Shown here: piece by piece, positions 1-9,774 of the stretch
Numbering within the stretch: position 1 is the first letter of the stretch
Layout of the letters: each line of letters begins with the position of its first letter
Assembly: GCF_026319365.1 (NCBI RefSeq)
Contig: NZ_JAPDMS010000001.1
Span: 1,327,757-1,391,756 of the forward strand
Direction: 5' to 3'
DNA: 64,000 bases
From: Methylophaga sp. OBS1
Lineage (GTDB): Bacteria > Pseudomonadota > Gammaproteobacteria > Nitrosococcales > Methylophagaceae
The notes under the pieces: generated by a model
What the model was told of the DNA's origin: nothing
Seen by the model: only the letters and a program-made list of their open reading frames with translations
Database searches by the model: none
Translations under genes and position numbers: made by a program

Positions 1-2797
1 CCAGCGGTTCATCCTGTTCTGTGTCACTTTCCGGACTGAGACCGAATAAATCATTCTGGCCACTGTCCTTGTCACGACGATGCTGCTCGGCAATCTGCAT
101 CGCCCGGGTCAGGCTGGCACTCAGACTGGCGCGATGACCGCCCAGAGAGTCCATGGCACCGGCTTTGACTAATGACTCCATCACCCGGCGGTTAATCTTG
201 CGCATATCAACGCGGCGGCAGAAATCATAGAGCGAAGCAAATTCCTCACCCTGCTCACGCTCAGCCACAATACCGGCCAGCGCCGATTCACCGACCCCCT
301 TGATCGCGCCGAGACCATATCGAATTGTGCGCTCATCCTCGACCGTGAATTTAATCTTGCTGTGGTTGACATCCGGCGGCATCACATTGAGTTTCATATC
401 ACGGCATTCGTCGATAAGCCCAACAACTTTGTCAGTGTTGTCCATATCCGCTGACAACACCGCAGCCATAAAGGCAGCGGGATAATGCGCCTTGAGCCAG
501 GCAGTCTGATAGGCGACCAGCGCATAGGCTGCCGAGTGCGATTTATTGAAGCCGTACTCGGCGAATTTTTCCATCAGGTCAAAGATAGGACCGGCTTCTT
601 TTTCCTCGATACCTCGGCCTGCTGCACCTTCCAGGAAGATTTGCCGCTGTTTGGCCATTTCTTCGGGCTTTTTCTTACCCATCGCGCGTCGCAGCATATC
701 GGCGCCACCCAGGCTGTAGCCCGCCAGGATTTGCGCGATCTGCATAACCTGTTCCTGGTAGACGATAACGCCGTAAGTCGGTTTCAGTACCGGCTCCAGA
801 TCGGGATGCGGATAATCGACTTTGGCGCGACCGTGCTTACGGTTCACAAAGTCATCAACCATGCCTGACTGCAGCGGCCCGGGACGGAACAATGCCACCA
901 ACGCGATAATGTCTTCAAAGGTATCCGGCTGCAGTCGCTTGACCAGCTCTTTCATGCCACGCGATTCCAGCTGGAATACCGCGGTAGTTTCACAACGTTT
1001 GAGCAGATCAAATGTGGGTTTGTCATTCAGCGGCAGATTGGTGATGTCGATTTCGTCTGCTTTCTCCCCCAATAACGTGCGGACGTTATTCATTGCCCAG
1101 TCGATCACCGTCAGGGTCTTCAGCCCCAGAAAGTCGAACTTCACCAGTCCGACACTTTCGACATCGTCCTTATCAAACTGGGAAACCAGGCCCGCCCCGT
1201 TATGTTCGCAGTAGAGCGGCGTGTATTCAGTCAGTTCCTTGGGTGCGATGACGACGCCGCCGGCATGCTTACCGACGTTACGAGTCAGCCCCTCCAGTTG
1301 CAGCGCCAGATCAATCAGCGCTTTGACTTCTTCTTCGTTGTCATAACGCTCTTTTAGCTGAGGCTCCTGTTCCAGCGCCTTGGTCAGCGTCATTTTCAGT
1401 TCAAACGGCACCAGCTTGGCCAATTGATCGACAAAGCCATAGGGATGTCCCAGCACCCGTCCGACGTCGCGCAATACCGCTTTGGCCGCCATCGTGCCAT
1501 AGGTGATGATCTGCGATACATGATCCCGGCCATAGTGCTGCGAGACGTACTCGATCACCCGGTCACGGCCATCCATGCAGAAGTCGACGTCGAAGTCAGG
1601 CAAAGACACCCGCTCGGGGTTCAGAAAGCGTTCGAAAAGCAGATCGTACTGAAGCGGGTCCAGGTCGGTGATTTTAAGCGCATAGGCCACCAGTGAACCG
1701 GCACCAGAGCCCCGTCCCGGCCCCACCGGCACGCCGTTATTTTTGGCCCATTGGATAAAGTCGGCAACAATCAGGAAGTAGCCCGGAAAGCCCATGGAGT
1801 TAATCACGTCCAGCTCAATCTGCAGACGTTCCTCATAGCGGGCCCGGTTGGCGGCACGCTCAGCCTCATCCGGAAATAAGACCTGCAAGCGTTCTTCGAG
1901 CCCTTTGAAGGAATCCTGAGCAAAGAATTCCTCAATCGTCATGCCTGCCGGCACCGGGAAGTCCGGCAGATAATGCTCACCCAGTGTCAGCTGAAGATTA
2001 CAGCGCTTGGCAATTTCAACCGTGTTTTCGATCGCTTCCGGAATATCGGCAAAGACTTTTGCCATCTCATCGGCACTGCGCAGATACTGATGCTCCGAGT
2101 ACAGTCGGGGACGACGGGGGTCATCCAGCTGACGACCATCGTGAATACACACCTTGGCCTCGTGCGCTTCGAAATGCTTGGCCTCCAGGAAACGAACATC
2201 ATTTGTCGCCACTACCGGGATCTGCTTTTGTGCAGCCAGGGCTACCGCTTCACGCACAAAGCGTTCTTCATCCTCGCGGCCGGTGCGGATTAATTCCAGG
2301 TAAAAACGCTGGGGAAACAGGCGTTGCCAGAAAGCCAGCTGGTTCTGAACTTCGTCGTGCTGATGATTCAGTAGCGCCCGGCCCAGAATGCCCTCACGCC
2401 CACCTGACAGACAGATCAAACCGTCTGTCTGCCCTTCCAGCCAGTCGGCCTCCAGCATTGGCACCCCAAGATGCTGGCCCTCAATATAGGCCCGCGATAG
2501 CAATCGCGACAGATTATGAAAACCGTCCAGGTTCTTACACAAAACCACAAAACGGGTGCTGTGCTTAGCATCGTTGGGATCGCGCAGGCGTAAATCGGCA
2601 CCCAGAATGGGTTTCACCCCGGCCTGCATCGCAGCATTGAACAGTTTCACTGCTGCAAACAGATTGTGCTGATCGGTAATGGCCACAGCGGGCATGCCGT
2701 ATTCAGCGACCTGTTTAACCAGCGGTTTTACCCTGACCAGACCGTCGATCAGAGAATAATCGGTATGAAGATGAAGATGAACAAACTGTTCGGCCAT
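1..2797 (-). CDS. dnaE: DNA polymerase III alpha subunit, 5' part (3' end outside window)
   Basis: Catalytic subunit of the replicative polymerase. The reading frame is open from ATG 2797 to the window edge, giving 932 codons of a protein that is usually about 1160 residues, so the C-terminal OB-fold and tau-binding region are missing. The N-terminus carries the PHP-domain motif HLHTDYS. The palm contains PDFDVDF, with Asp401 and Asp403, and the third catalytic aspartate Asp555 lies in KFDFLGLK. All three have the same numbers as in E. coli DnaE, which supports the chosen start. [10 protein letters not shown] precedes the palm motif. It is followed in the same direction by the MscS-type gene after a short gap. 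Identity is clear from catalytic residues; only the 3' end is unseen. Confidence 0.97.
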   Translation of the reverse strand, partial: MAEQFVHLHLHTDYSLIDGLVRVKPLVKQVAEYGMPAVAITDQHNLFAAVKLFNAAMQAGVKPILGADLRLRDPNDAKHSTRFVVLCKNLDGFHNLSRLLSRAYIEGQHLGVPMLEADWLEGQTDGLICLSGGREGILGRALLNHQHDEVQNQLAFWQRLFPQRFYLELIRTGREDEERFVREAVALAAQKQIPVVATNDVRFLEAKHFEAHEAKVCIHDGRQLDDPRRPRLYSEHQYLRSADEMAKVFADIPEAIENTVEIAKRCNLQLTLGEHYLPDFPVPAGMTIEEFFAQDSFKGLEERLQVLFPDEAERAANRARYEERLQIELDVINSMGFPGYFLIVADFIQWAKNNGVPVGPGRGSGAGSLVAYALKITDLDPLQYDLLFERFLNPERVSLPDFDVDFCMDGRDRVIEYVSQHYGRDHVSQIITYGTMAAKAVLRDVGRVLGHPYGFVDQLAKLVPFELKMTLTKALEQEPQLKERYDNEEEVKALIDLALQLEGLTRNVGKHAGGVVIAPKELTEYTPLYCEHNGAGLVSQFDKDDVESVGLVKFDFLGLKTLTVIDWAMNNVRTLLGEKADEIDITNLPLNDKPTFDLLKRCETTAVFQLESRGMKELVKRLQPDTFEDIIALVALFRPGPLQSGMVDDFVNRKHGRAKVDYPHPDLEPVLKPTYGVIVYQEQVMQIAQILAGYSLGGADMLRRAMGKKKPEEMAKQRQIFLEGAAGRGIEEKEAGPIFDLMEKFAEYGFNKSHSAAYALVAYQTAWLKAHYPAAFMAAVLSADMDNTDKVVGLIDECRDMKLNVMPPDVNHSKIKFTVEDERTIRYGLGAIKGVGESALAGIVAEREQGEEFASLYDFCRRVDMRKINRRVMESLVKAGAMDSLGGHRASLSASLTRAMQIAEQHRRDKDSGQNDLFGLSPESDTEQDEPL

Positions 2798-2823
2798 TAA
2801 AGCTTAAACCTGTCTCATGCTAA

Positions 2824-4575
2824 TTATCTTGGAAACTCAACCGGGCCCGGGATATCAGTACCCAGTGTCTGGCTGACTATAGACTCGGCCTCCCTCTGCC
2901 CCCGAGCCAAGGCTTCTTCCTGACTCATGCCGGGTTTGAACGGTTCCACAGGAGGATGCTCCACATCGCCACGTTTGAGGTAGAGCGTCTGGGTCGGGAA
3001 GGCAAACTCGATTTCCAGTTGTTTGGCCAGGCGCAAAATATCCAGCAAAAAGCGATGTCGTTCACGCAGCTCTGTGCTCCAGTCGGGCGTTGCCCAGAAC
3101 ACATAAACCAGTATATTCAATGAGGCTGCGCCATATTCATTGAAATAGACGTGATAATAATCCTTACGCATGTAAGGGTGCAGCTGAATGATCTTGCGGA
3201 TCCCTTCGCAGAAGGCTTCGATTCGCTCCGGCCCCGTATCGTAAGTGACCGACAATACGTGCTTCATCCTGCGGAACCGTCGGGCACCCATATTATCAAT
3301 CTTGGTGGTAGTCAGAATCGAGTTGGGCATCGTGACCAGCGAGTTGTAAAAAGTTCTCACCCTTGTACTGCGGAAACCAACCTGCTCCACAGTACCTTCA
3401 ATATCACCAATCACCACCCAGTCGCCGATGCTGAACGGACGGTCGAGCAGTACGGTCACCGACCCGAAAAAGTTACCCAGCAGGTCCTTCGCCGCCAGCG
3501 CGAAAGCCAGACCGCCCAGACCCAGACCCGCCAGTAGACTGGTGACATCAATGTTGAGATTATCCGCGGCAAAGACGATACCGATAACCACCACAAAAAC
3601 TTTGAGACTTTTGCTGACCATCGGCACCAGCAGATCATCGAATTTATTGCGTGTTTTGAGTGCCCGACCTGTCCACAGGGCATCAAAAATATCGACAATC
3701 CGAAAGGCGCTCCAGATACCGGATAATGACACCAGCAGTTTCACTGCCACCAGCAGGATCACCAGGGCGGTATCGGGTAACCCAAGCATATTTAATCCCG
3801 ACCACCACATTAACGCCATCGCCATCAGGCCCAGCGGCCGCAACACATTACTGTCCAGTGTTTCAAAAGACGGGTGTTGTTTCTGCCAGCGGCTGACATT
3901 GATTTTCAGCACCCAGGCCAGCACTTTGTCGGCGACTGAGCCCACCACGATAATCAGAAACAAGCCAATCCACTGCCAGTACTCCAGCAGAAAGCCCTGT
4001 TTCAGAACCGGTGGCATTTGTGCACGCAGTTGAACACTGGTGGGCAGTGACACCGAGCTCTCATCGCCTTCAGTGAAGCTCTGCTCCTGGGTCAACAGGT
4101 CAAAAATAGCCGGCACACTTTCCACCGTTTTACTGCTGAATAACCAGTTGTTCTGATCATTGATACGCAGCACCACATTGCCCGCTTCACTTCGCAGCAG
4201 TGTGTATTGTTCAAGCTTGGGGCTTAGCGGAATCTCTTCTATTTTGGGAATTTCACCCAGCTGAATCACGCTGAACAACAGGCGGGCGGTCTGCTGACCG
4301 CGCTCCTCCTGAATCAACGGGCTGACTTTAGATAAATCCAGCGTCGCCACCGCCTTGTCAATCGCCTCATCTTCACCGGTGGCAACCCGGGTCATGGCGC
4401 TGATAAATTGTTTTACCGTCGCCTGCGGACTCGGTAAACGCGACACCGGCTTGGCGTTTTCAGCCTGAGAAGATTTATTCTCTGACTGCTGACTGGTAAC
4501 CGCAGCACCGGGATAAACCCCGGCCTGAACATTGACGCTCAATAAAAGCAGAAGCAGATAAGACCAGATTTTCAT
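2824..4575 (-). CDS. MscS-family mechanosensitive channel with periplasmic N-terminal domain
   Basis: Predicted inner-membrane small-conductance mechanosensitive channel of 583 residues, twice the size of E. coli MscS. Residues 1-18 form a signal peptide (LLLLLLSVNVQA). A hydrophilic domain of about 180 residues follows, presumably periplasmic, then several membrane spans from about residue 195. The glycine/alanine-rich pore helix (LLAGLGLGGLAFALAAKDLL) leads into the beta domain with DRPFSIGDWV and VGFRSTRVRTF, the MscS signature. The C-terminus has a charged tail ending near PGPVEFPR. Its start overlaps the nagZ stop by 4 bp, so the two are probably translated together. A role in releasing solutes on osmotic downshift would fit an ectoine producer; that link is inference. 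Confidence 0.88.
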   Translation of the reverse strand: MKIWSYLLLLLLSVNVQAGVYPGAAVTSQQSENKSSQAENAKPVSRLPSPQATVKQFISAMTRVATGEDEAIDKAVATLDLSKVSPLIQEERGQQTARLLFSVIQLGEIPKIEEIPLSPKLEQYTLLRSEAGNVVLRINDQNNWLFSSKTVESVPAIFDLLTQEQSFTEGDESSVSLPTSVQLRAQMPPVLKQGFLLEYWQWIGLFLIIVVGSVADKVLAWVLKINVSRWQKQHPSFETLDSNVLRPLGLMAMALMWWSGLNMLGLPDTALVILLVAVKLLVSLSGIWSAFRIVDIFDALWTGRALKTRNKFDDLLVPMVSKSLKVFVVVIGIVFAADNLNIDVTSLLAGLGLGGLAFALAAKDLLGNFFGSVTVLLDRPFSIGDWVVIGDIEGTVEQVGFRSTRVRTFYNSLVTMPNSILTTTKIDNMGARRFRRMKHVLSVTYDTGPERIEAFCEGIRKIIQLHPYMRKDYYHVYFNEYGAASLNILVYVFWATPDWSTELRERHRFLLDILRLAKQLEIEFAFPTQTLYLKRGDVEHPPVEPFKPGMSQEEALARGQREAESIVSQTLGTDIPGPVEFPR

Positions 4576-5621
4576 ACCAGGTTCAGCTCCATTTCCGGAT
4601 CCGGTGAATAGCCGGCAATGGTTTCAACGGCTTGTTTCCACTCGCCGCTGGTCAGCAGTTCCTCCCTGGGCGTGGCATGTCGTCCATGCAAACGAACCAG
4701 ACGGGCATGACGCAGAGGATCCGGTTTGATTTTTAAACCATCGATAACCTCAACCACACTGCCGGGATTATTGCAGACCAGCACCATATCGCAACCGGCC
4801 TCCAGTGCCGCTTCTGCCCGTTCCAGTGGACCGCCGGCTATCGCTGCCCCTGCCATACTCAGATCATCACTCAGAATCGCACCCTGAAAACCGAGTCGCT
4901 CTCTGAGGATTTCCTGCAACCAGAAACGGGAAAAACCAGCCGGAAGCGCGTCACTCTGCTCGTAGACAATATGTGCTGGCATAATACCTGCGAGTTCTTT
5001 CTGACACAGCTGGCTGAAAGGTAACATGTCAGCCTGCAGCATATCTTCAAAATAACGGCTATCGACCGGCAGCCCCTGGTGGGAGTCAACTTCCACCGCG
5101 CCATGACCGGGAAAATGTTTACCCACTGCCGACATCCAGGCTTTGCGCATGCCCTGTATATAGGCACGGGCAATTGTAGTGACGGCTTGCGGATCGCGGT
5201 GAAAAGACCGGTCGCCAATCACTTCACTGACGCCATAATCCAGATCCAGCACCGGGGCAAAACTGAAATCAACACCGACGGCACGGAGTTCAGCCGCCAT
5301 CAGCCAGCCGGTTTGCTCAGCGCGTTGCAGCGTCAACCTGGGGTGTTGATGAAATGTCTTTCCGATCGCGCCAACCGGCGGTAGCCGGGTGAAACCGTCG
5401 CGGAAGCGTTGAACCCGGCCGCCTTCATGATCCACCGCAATCAACAAGTGTGGTTGCCGCAGGGCGTGAATCTGCTTGCAGAGGGCTTCTAGCTGACTGA
5501 CATTATCGAAATTGCGGCTGAACAGAATGACGCCACCGACCAGCGGATGTTGCAGAATGTCTTTCTCGTCCTCACTCAGCGCGGTGCCAAGCAGATCGAC
5601 CATCAATGGTCCTAGTGTCAT
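4572..5621 (-). CDS. nagZ: beta-N-acetylhexosaminidase (muropeptide recycling)
   Basis: Glycoside hydrolase family 3 enzyme of 349 residues (usual NagZ about 340) that removes N-acetylglucosamine from anhydro-muropeptides in the cytoplasm. Visible motifs are the substrate-binding DHEGGRVQRF, the catalytic-loop KHFPGHGAVEVDSH and the nucleophile region ILSDDLSMAGA, with Asp252/Asp253. There is no signal peptide, as expected for NagZ. It lies between a putative L,D-transpeptidase gene upstream and the mscS-like gene downstream, both on the same strand. The cell-wall theme (nagZ plus L,D-transpeptidase) suggests a short peptidoglycan operon. Confidence 0.95.
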   Translation of the reverse strand: MTLGPLMVDLLGTALSEDEKDILQHPLVGGVILFSRNFDNVSQLEALCKQIHALRQPHLLIAVDHEGGRVQRFRDGFTRLPPVGAIGKTFHQHPRLTLQRAEQTGWLMAAELRAVGVDFSFAPVLDLDYGVSEVIGDRSFHRDPQAVTTIARAYIQGMRKAWMSAVGKHFPGHGAVEVDSHQGLPVDSRYFEDMLQADMLPFSQLCQKELAGIMPAHIVYEQSDALPAGFSRFWLQEILRERLGFQGAILSDDLSMAGAAIAGGPLERAEAALEAGCDMVLVCNNPGSVVEVIDGLKIKPDPLRHARLVRLHGRHATPREELLTSGEWKQAVETIAGYSPDPEMELNLV

Positions 5622-5633
5622 AGCATTTCAACC

Positions 5634-6131
5634 CTATTCGCGAATCAGTACTTTGAGACCGGGTTTAACCTGGTCATACAAAGCCAGCAGATCCTGATTA
5701 TGCATACGGATACAGCCATGGGAGATTGGCTGCCCCATCGGCGCCGAATCGGGGCAACCGTGGATATAAATATAGCGGCGCATTGTATCAACATTTCCCA
5801 ATCGGTTTCTGCCGATTTCCAACCCGCTGAGCCATAAAATCCGGGTCAAAATCCAGTCACGTTTGGGAAATTGCGCTGCCAGTTGAGGATGGTAGATTTC
5901 ACCGGTAGGACGTCGGCCCACAAACACACTGTTGACAGGCTGTCCCGTACCGATACAGGCCCGGATTTGATGCCAGCCCCGGGGGGTACAGCCGCTGCCA
6001 TCGACTTCACCCGGTCCATTCAACGCGGTTGAGACAGGCGCAGTGAACAGGCATTGCTCATTGTGCCAAAAACGACATTGCTGATCAGATAGGGAAACTT
6101 CCAGCCATTCAGCGGGCGGGGATTGGCTCAT
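5634..6131 (-). CDS. L,D-transpeptidase (YkuD-fold) family protein
   Basis: A 165-residue YkuD-domain protein. The catalytic motif SHGCIRM is present with Cys140, and an upstream histidine lies in YIHGCPD, matching the L,D-transpeptidase active site. This family makes 3-3 peptidoglycan cross-links or anchors lipoproteins from the periplasm. Here no signal peptide or membrane anchor is seen: the N-terminus is MSQSPPAEWLEVSLSD. The domain is complete, so this is not an obvious truncation. Such short leaderless homologues are common beside nagZ in gammaproteobacteria, where a cytoplasmic role has not been assigned to my knowledge. It ends 12 bp before nagZ on the same strand. Confidence 0.85.
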   Translation of the reverse strand: MSQSPPAEWLEVSLSDQQCRFWHNEQCLFTAPVSTALNGPGEVDGSGCTPRGWHQIRACIGTGQPVNSVFVGRRPTGEIYHPQLAAQFPKRDWILTRILWLSGLEIGRNRLGNVDTMRRYIYIHGCPDSAPMGQPISHGCIRMHNQDLLALYDQVKPGLKVLIRE

Positions 6132-6196
6132 CGGTGCTTGGTCTTCAATACTTGTTATCCCGTCACGATAGCAAAGCCGGCCACTGATTGCGACTG

Positions 6197-7219
6197 TCAG
6201 TCACTGTGTTTATCAAAGGCTTTCTCTACGCCCCAACGGGTATAGAGGCGGGCAAACGCCAGCACACCGCAGCATAATAATGCCAGATATAACAATACAT
6301 CCGCACGCGACTGCTTGGGCAAACGTTCCTCAATAATCAGCGGCTGATATTGCTGGCGATCAATTTCATCAATGGCAGCGGCAAACTCTTTCAGGGAACC
6401 AGCCTCAAAGGCCTGGTATGGTGTCGTGAGCTGTTTAAAAAAACGGTGCAATTTACGCTCCGGCATATCCAGCCATAACAGATTATCATCCGCCTGCTCA
6501 TCCAGCGTCATCCCTCTCATACTGCGAAGATAGATCCAATAGAGATTAATCCGCATTTCGGCCAGAAGCGCCTGTACCTGGGATTTTTCATCCGCATCGA
6601 GAATTTCACCACCATCGGAAATCAACAAGATATTACGTGAGCCCCGGTAAGCCTCTCCCTCAAACATTTCAGCGGCTTGGCGCAATGCCTGGAAGATATC
6701 GGTTTTAGATAAGCCTTTACCCAACGCTCCCGCCTCAATAGTGGCAAGGATCGCTTCGCGGTTGTAACTGAGGGGCAGAATCTCTGTCGCACTGGTGCTG
6801 AATAAAATATATCCAAAACGATCATCAGGACGGCGTTTGACAAATTCGAGCAGGTAATCACCTGAAACGGTGCGTTTGCTGCGGGTGGAAAAGCGTTGTC
6901 TGGGCAATGTGTTACGGGGCGGTCGGGCAAAAATGTCATCCATGCTGCGACTCCGGTCCAGCAGGATCACAAATTCCGCACCCTGACGGTTACGTTCAAC
7001 CAGCCGCTCGGGAATATAAGGGCCGGCCAGTGATAGCAATAATGAGGCGATAGCGAGGCTGCCCAGGAGCTTGAATAACAGTGTCAGCAGTGTCGACAGG
7101 CGGTCATGGGGCAGCATCGCCTGCCAGGCGACCGTCTTATCGGTGTTGTGGCTAAGCCATGGCAATAATGCCAGGGGTAATAGCCACAATAGACCAGGGA
7201 TTTCCCAGCCCAGCATCAA
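6197..7219 (-). CDS. MxaC-like VWA-domain membrane protein, second copy
   Basis: A 340-residue protein with two N-terminal membrane spans, a von Willebrand A domain with the metal-site motif LLDRSRSMDD, and a C-terminal membrane span (VLLYLALLCCGVLAFARLY). It aligns along its whole length with the mxaC product encoded at 8758-9774: both have LDRSRSMDD, RPDDRFG, ALGKGLS, MFEGxxYRGSR, AFEAGSL and EIDRQxYQ. It is therefore a paralogue from an old tandem duplication, with mxaK and mxaL between the copies. MxaC-type proteins take part in calcium insertion or activation of methanol dehydrogenase, and the function of this copy is inferred from that. It is the last gene of the mxa-like run, 74 bp after mxaL. 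Confidence 0.82.
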   Translation of the reverse strand: MMLGWEIPGLLWLLPLALLPWLSHNTDKTVAWQAMLPHDRLSTLLTLLFKLLGSLAIASLLLSLAGPYIPERLVERNRQGAEFVILLDRSRSMDDIFARPPRNTLPRQRFSTRSKRTVSGDYLLEFVKRRPDDRFGYILFSTSATEILPLSYNREAILATIEAGALGKGLSKTDIFQALRQAAEMFEGEAYRGSRNILLISDGGEILDADEKSQVQALLAEMRINLYWIYLRSMRGMTLDEQADDNLLWLDMPERKLHRFFKQLTTPYQAFEAGSLKEFAAAIDEIDRQQYQPLIIEERLPKQSRADVLLYLALLCCGVLAFARLYTRWGVEKAFDKHSD

Positions 7220-7293
7220 TCTTCTGTCTGCCGGGACAAAATACTGCGGTTCCGGTACATCATAGCCAGCTCCCGCTGAGAGGCTGTTAGCCG

Positions 7294-8229
7294 CTAATCA
7301 TCCGCTCGGATAAACCAGCCGTAGGGTAAATACACCAGCAGAATCAGTGCCAGTGCAATGGCGGCAAACCAGGCATAAAGATCATAGTCGATGGTCTGCG
7401 GACGTGTCTCTGAGACATTTTCAATCGCGTCAACGAGTTTGCCCGGTCTCGTCGGTGATGACACAAATTCAAAGCCGACACGATCAGCGAGTGTCTGCAG
7501 ATGTGACTTTTTCTGGGAAGAAAGGTGTTCTGTCCGCGCCTGCGGCACGTTTCTGGAGCTGTCAGAGCGAAGCGAAGCATAGACATCCTGATGCATGACA
7601 TCATTCACTTCCCAGACCCCTTCTATTTCCCCCTGCTCATTGGTTTTGGGGATCGGTAACAGATCTTCACCGCCGACCCCGACCAGGACACCATGAATCT
7701 CGCCGGGTTTACCATCAAATCTGGGGAACAGCGATTCATGTAATGGCGGCGACTCGTGTCCATCAGTGACAAACACAATGGTGGGTTCCGGTTCGATTTC
7801 TTTGGCCTGACGTATGGCGGTGTAGACGGCTTTGGAGACTTCACTGGAACGCGCCCAGGCCATATGCGGATCGAACTGGTTCAGCATCTGCGTGAGATCA
7901 TGATAACTACTGCAGACCTCAACCGGATTCATCAGAATCAGACTTCTTGCTTCACTGAAAATAGCCAGCCCGGCATGGGCACCACAGGGCATATCCAGAA
8001 AAGCACGGCGGGTGAATTCCTTGGCCCACGCCAGACGGCTCACCGCCTCTCCCTCAACCATGGCATCTTCAACATTCATGCTGTCGGTGATATCAATCAC
8101 AAACAGCGCATCCATGATTTTTACATCCCGTTTGATATGCGGCATCCACAGCGCCGCCATCACCAGGATCAGGGCCACGACCATGATAATGGCAGTGAAG
8201 GTGATGCGTTTCTGATAGCTCAGCCTCAT
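7294..8229 (-). CDS. mxaL: MxaL-like VWA-domain protein
   Basis: A 311-residue protein with an N-terminal membrane span (ITFTAIIMVVALILVMAALW), a VWA domain whose metal-site motif reads VIDITDSMNV, and a C-terminal span (WFAAIALALILLVYLPYGWF). Position and fold match MxaL, one of the MxaACKL proteins needed to load calcium into periplasmic methanol dehydrogenase in Methylobacterium and Paracoccus. The start overlaps the mxaK stop by 4 bp, so translation is coupled. Position supports the gene name as much as sequence does, because VWA proteins of MoxR operons look alike. Confidence 0.8.
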   Translation of the reverse strand: MRLSYQKRITFTAIIMVVALILVMAALWMPHIKRDVKIMDALFVIDITDSMNVEDAMVEGEAVSRLAWAKEFTRRAFLDMPCGAHAGLAIFSEARSLILMNPVEVCSSYHDLTQMLNQFDPHMAWARSSEVSKAVYTAIRQAKEIEPEPTIVFVTDGHESPPLHESLFPRFDGKPGEIHGVLVGVGGEDLLPIPKTNEQGEIEGVWEVNDVMHQDVYASLRSDSSRNVPQARTEHLSSQKKSHLQTLADRVGFEFVSSPTRPGKLVDAIENVSETRPQTIDYDLYAWFAAIALALILLVYLPYGWFIRADD

Positions 8230-8765
8230 GGCAGATCGACCTTGAAGGCCTTACTCTCAATCGAGCGCTGGCTACTGATGACGTTTTTCTCAAAGTCTTC
8301 ATTATTGGCCGGATCTTCCGGAACCACCCGTAATGCTACTTCCAGATTGTAACGTGCAGACCACATCAGCGGATCCAGTGCCAGTGCGCTACGGTAATCC
8401 TGTTTGGCCAGTTCAACCAGCGGGATCTGTCTGCCATCGGAGCTGGTCAGCTTCAATGCCTCACGCAGATTAATATTGCCACGGTTATAATAAGCCAAAG
8501 GCAGCAAGTCTGCGTCAGCCTCACCCAGAACCCGCGTCAGCGCTTCCAGCGCTTGATCATGCTCCTGCTGACGTTCGAGCATATTGGCGTGAGCAAAATG
8601 TGCGCGCGGATCATCGGGAACCACGTCAAATGACTCCGGTTCACTGATATAGGCGTTGATCTGTTGCGCCTGCCAGAGGCGAAAGCCAGTCATCACTGCC
8701 AGCGCTGCACTGCCGATAATCAGCATAATCAAAAGCCAACGGGCGACAAGCAAGATTTTATTCAT
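8226..8765 (-). CDS. mxaK: MxaK-like membrane-anchored TPR protein
   Basis: A 179-residue protein with one N-terminal membrane span (LLIMLIIGSAALAVMTGFRLW) and a soluble part with a tetratricopeptide-like helical repeat (HANMLERQQEHDQALEAL and LAYYNRGNINLREALKL). This is the architecture of MxaK, which acts with MxaA, MxaC and MxaL in methanol dehydrogenase maturation. It overlaps mxaC by 8 bp at its start and mxaL by 4 bp at its end, so the three genes are translationally coupled. Confidence 0.78.
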   Translation of the reverse strand: MNKILLVARWLLIMLIIGSAALAVMTGFRLWQAQQINAYISEPESFDVVPDDPRAHFAHANMLERQQEHDQALEALTRVLGEADADLLPLAYYNRGNINLREALKLTSSDGRQIPLVELAKQDYRSALALDPLMWSARYNLEVALRVVPEDPANNEDFEKNVISSQRSIESKAFKVDLP

Positions 8766-9774
8766 GGGCTTTTTTCACTCCCCAGAAGGTGTAAACATGG
8801 GACGCTGCCAACAGCAGCACCGCTAACAGCGCGAGCCATAATAAAAAGTCCGTTTTGGGCTCATGCGGCAGCGTCTCTTCAACAATCAGTGTCTGATAAT
8901 GCTGGCGATCAATCTCGGCGAGCGCGTCTGCGAAAGCTTCCAGTGAACCGGCTTCAAAAGCACGGTAAGGCACGCCGATGGATTTAAAGAAGTTATGCAG
9001 CTTACGCTCGGGAATGTCCATCCAGAGCATGCTGTCTTCATCTGACTCTTCCAGTGTCATCGCCTGATTCGACTTGAGATAAATCCAGTAGATCGTGAGA
9101 TTCATTTCTTTATAAAGTCGGCTGATCTCTTCTTTGGCTTCATCCGACAACAACTGACCACCATCAGAAACCAACAGGACGATACGTGAACCGCGATAGG
9201 TCTGTCCCTCAAACATGTCGGCACTACTGAGCAGCGCTTCAGCCATATTGGTATCAGATAACCCCTTGCCCAATGCGTTGGCATTGATGGTCGCCAGCAC
9301 CACGTCTTTGTCATAAGTCAGTGGCAACAGATTGACCGACTTGGTGCTGAAGAAGACAAAACCGAAGCGATCATCGGGTCGGTTACGCACGAATTCAGTC
9401 AGATAATCCCGGGCCACATTGCGTTTCGAGTCATCGCCGCCCACACTGACGACCGCGGCTTGATGTTTGACCGCAAACGGGTCATCCATACTGCGGCTGC
9501 GGTCAAGCAACAACACAATCTCCGCCCCTTCACCGATACGTTCGATTTTCTGTTCAGGCAGACTGGGGCCGGCCAGTGCCAGTATCAGCGCGGCGATAAC
9601 CAGGGTCGACAGCAGTTTGAGACCGATATTAAAAAAGCGCGACAAAGGGTCCATCGGTACCAGGTTGACCCAGGCAACCGTCTTATCGAGGTTATGATTA
9701 AACCACGGCAAGGCCGCCAGCGGCAGCAACAGTAAAAAAGCGGGATTAAACCACTCCAGGCCGAACAGGTTCAT
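8758..9774 (-). CDS. mxaC: MxaC-like VWA-domain membrane protein
   Basis: A 338-residue inner-membrane protein with two N-terminal spans, a VWA domain with metal-site motif LLDRSRSMDD and a C-terminal span before VYTFWGVKKAHE. MxaC belongs to the MoxR-associated set that activates calcium-dependent methanol dehydrogenase. The order mxaR-mxaS-mxaA-mxaC-mxaK-mxaL here is the same as in known mxa operons. The ATG overlaps the mxaA stop by 4 bp. The gene at 6197-7219 is a close paralogue. A generic BatA/BatB-type VWA protein is the main alternative, but the neighbours favour MxaC. Confidence 0.84.
   Translation of the reverse strand: MNLFGLEWFNPAFLLLLPLAALPWFNHNLDKTVAWVNLVPMDPLSRFFNIGLKLLSTLVIAALILALAGPSLPEQKIERIGEGAEIVLLLDRSRSMDDPFAVKHQAAVVSVGGDDSKRNVARDYLTEFVRNRPDDRFGFVFFSTKSVNLLPLTYDKDVVLATINANALGKGLSDTNMAEALLSSADMFEGQTYRGSRIVLLVSDGGQLLSDEAKEEISRLYKEMNLTIYWIYLKSNQAMTLEESDEDSMLWMDIPERKLHNFFKSIGVPYRAFEAGSLEAFADALAEIDRQHYQTLIVEETLPHEPKTDFLLWLALLAVLLLAASHVYTFWGVKKAHE

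Noticed and set aside
1984..2568. A 194-codon plus-strand frame inside dnaE
   Set aside because: It is an antisense shadow of the PHP-domain region; dnaE is clearly coded on the minus strand.
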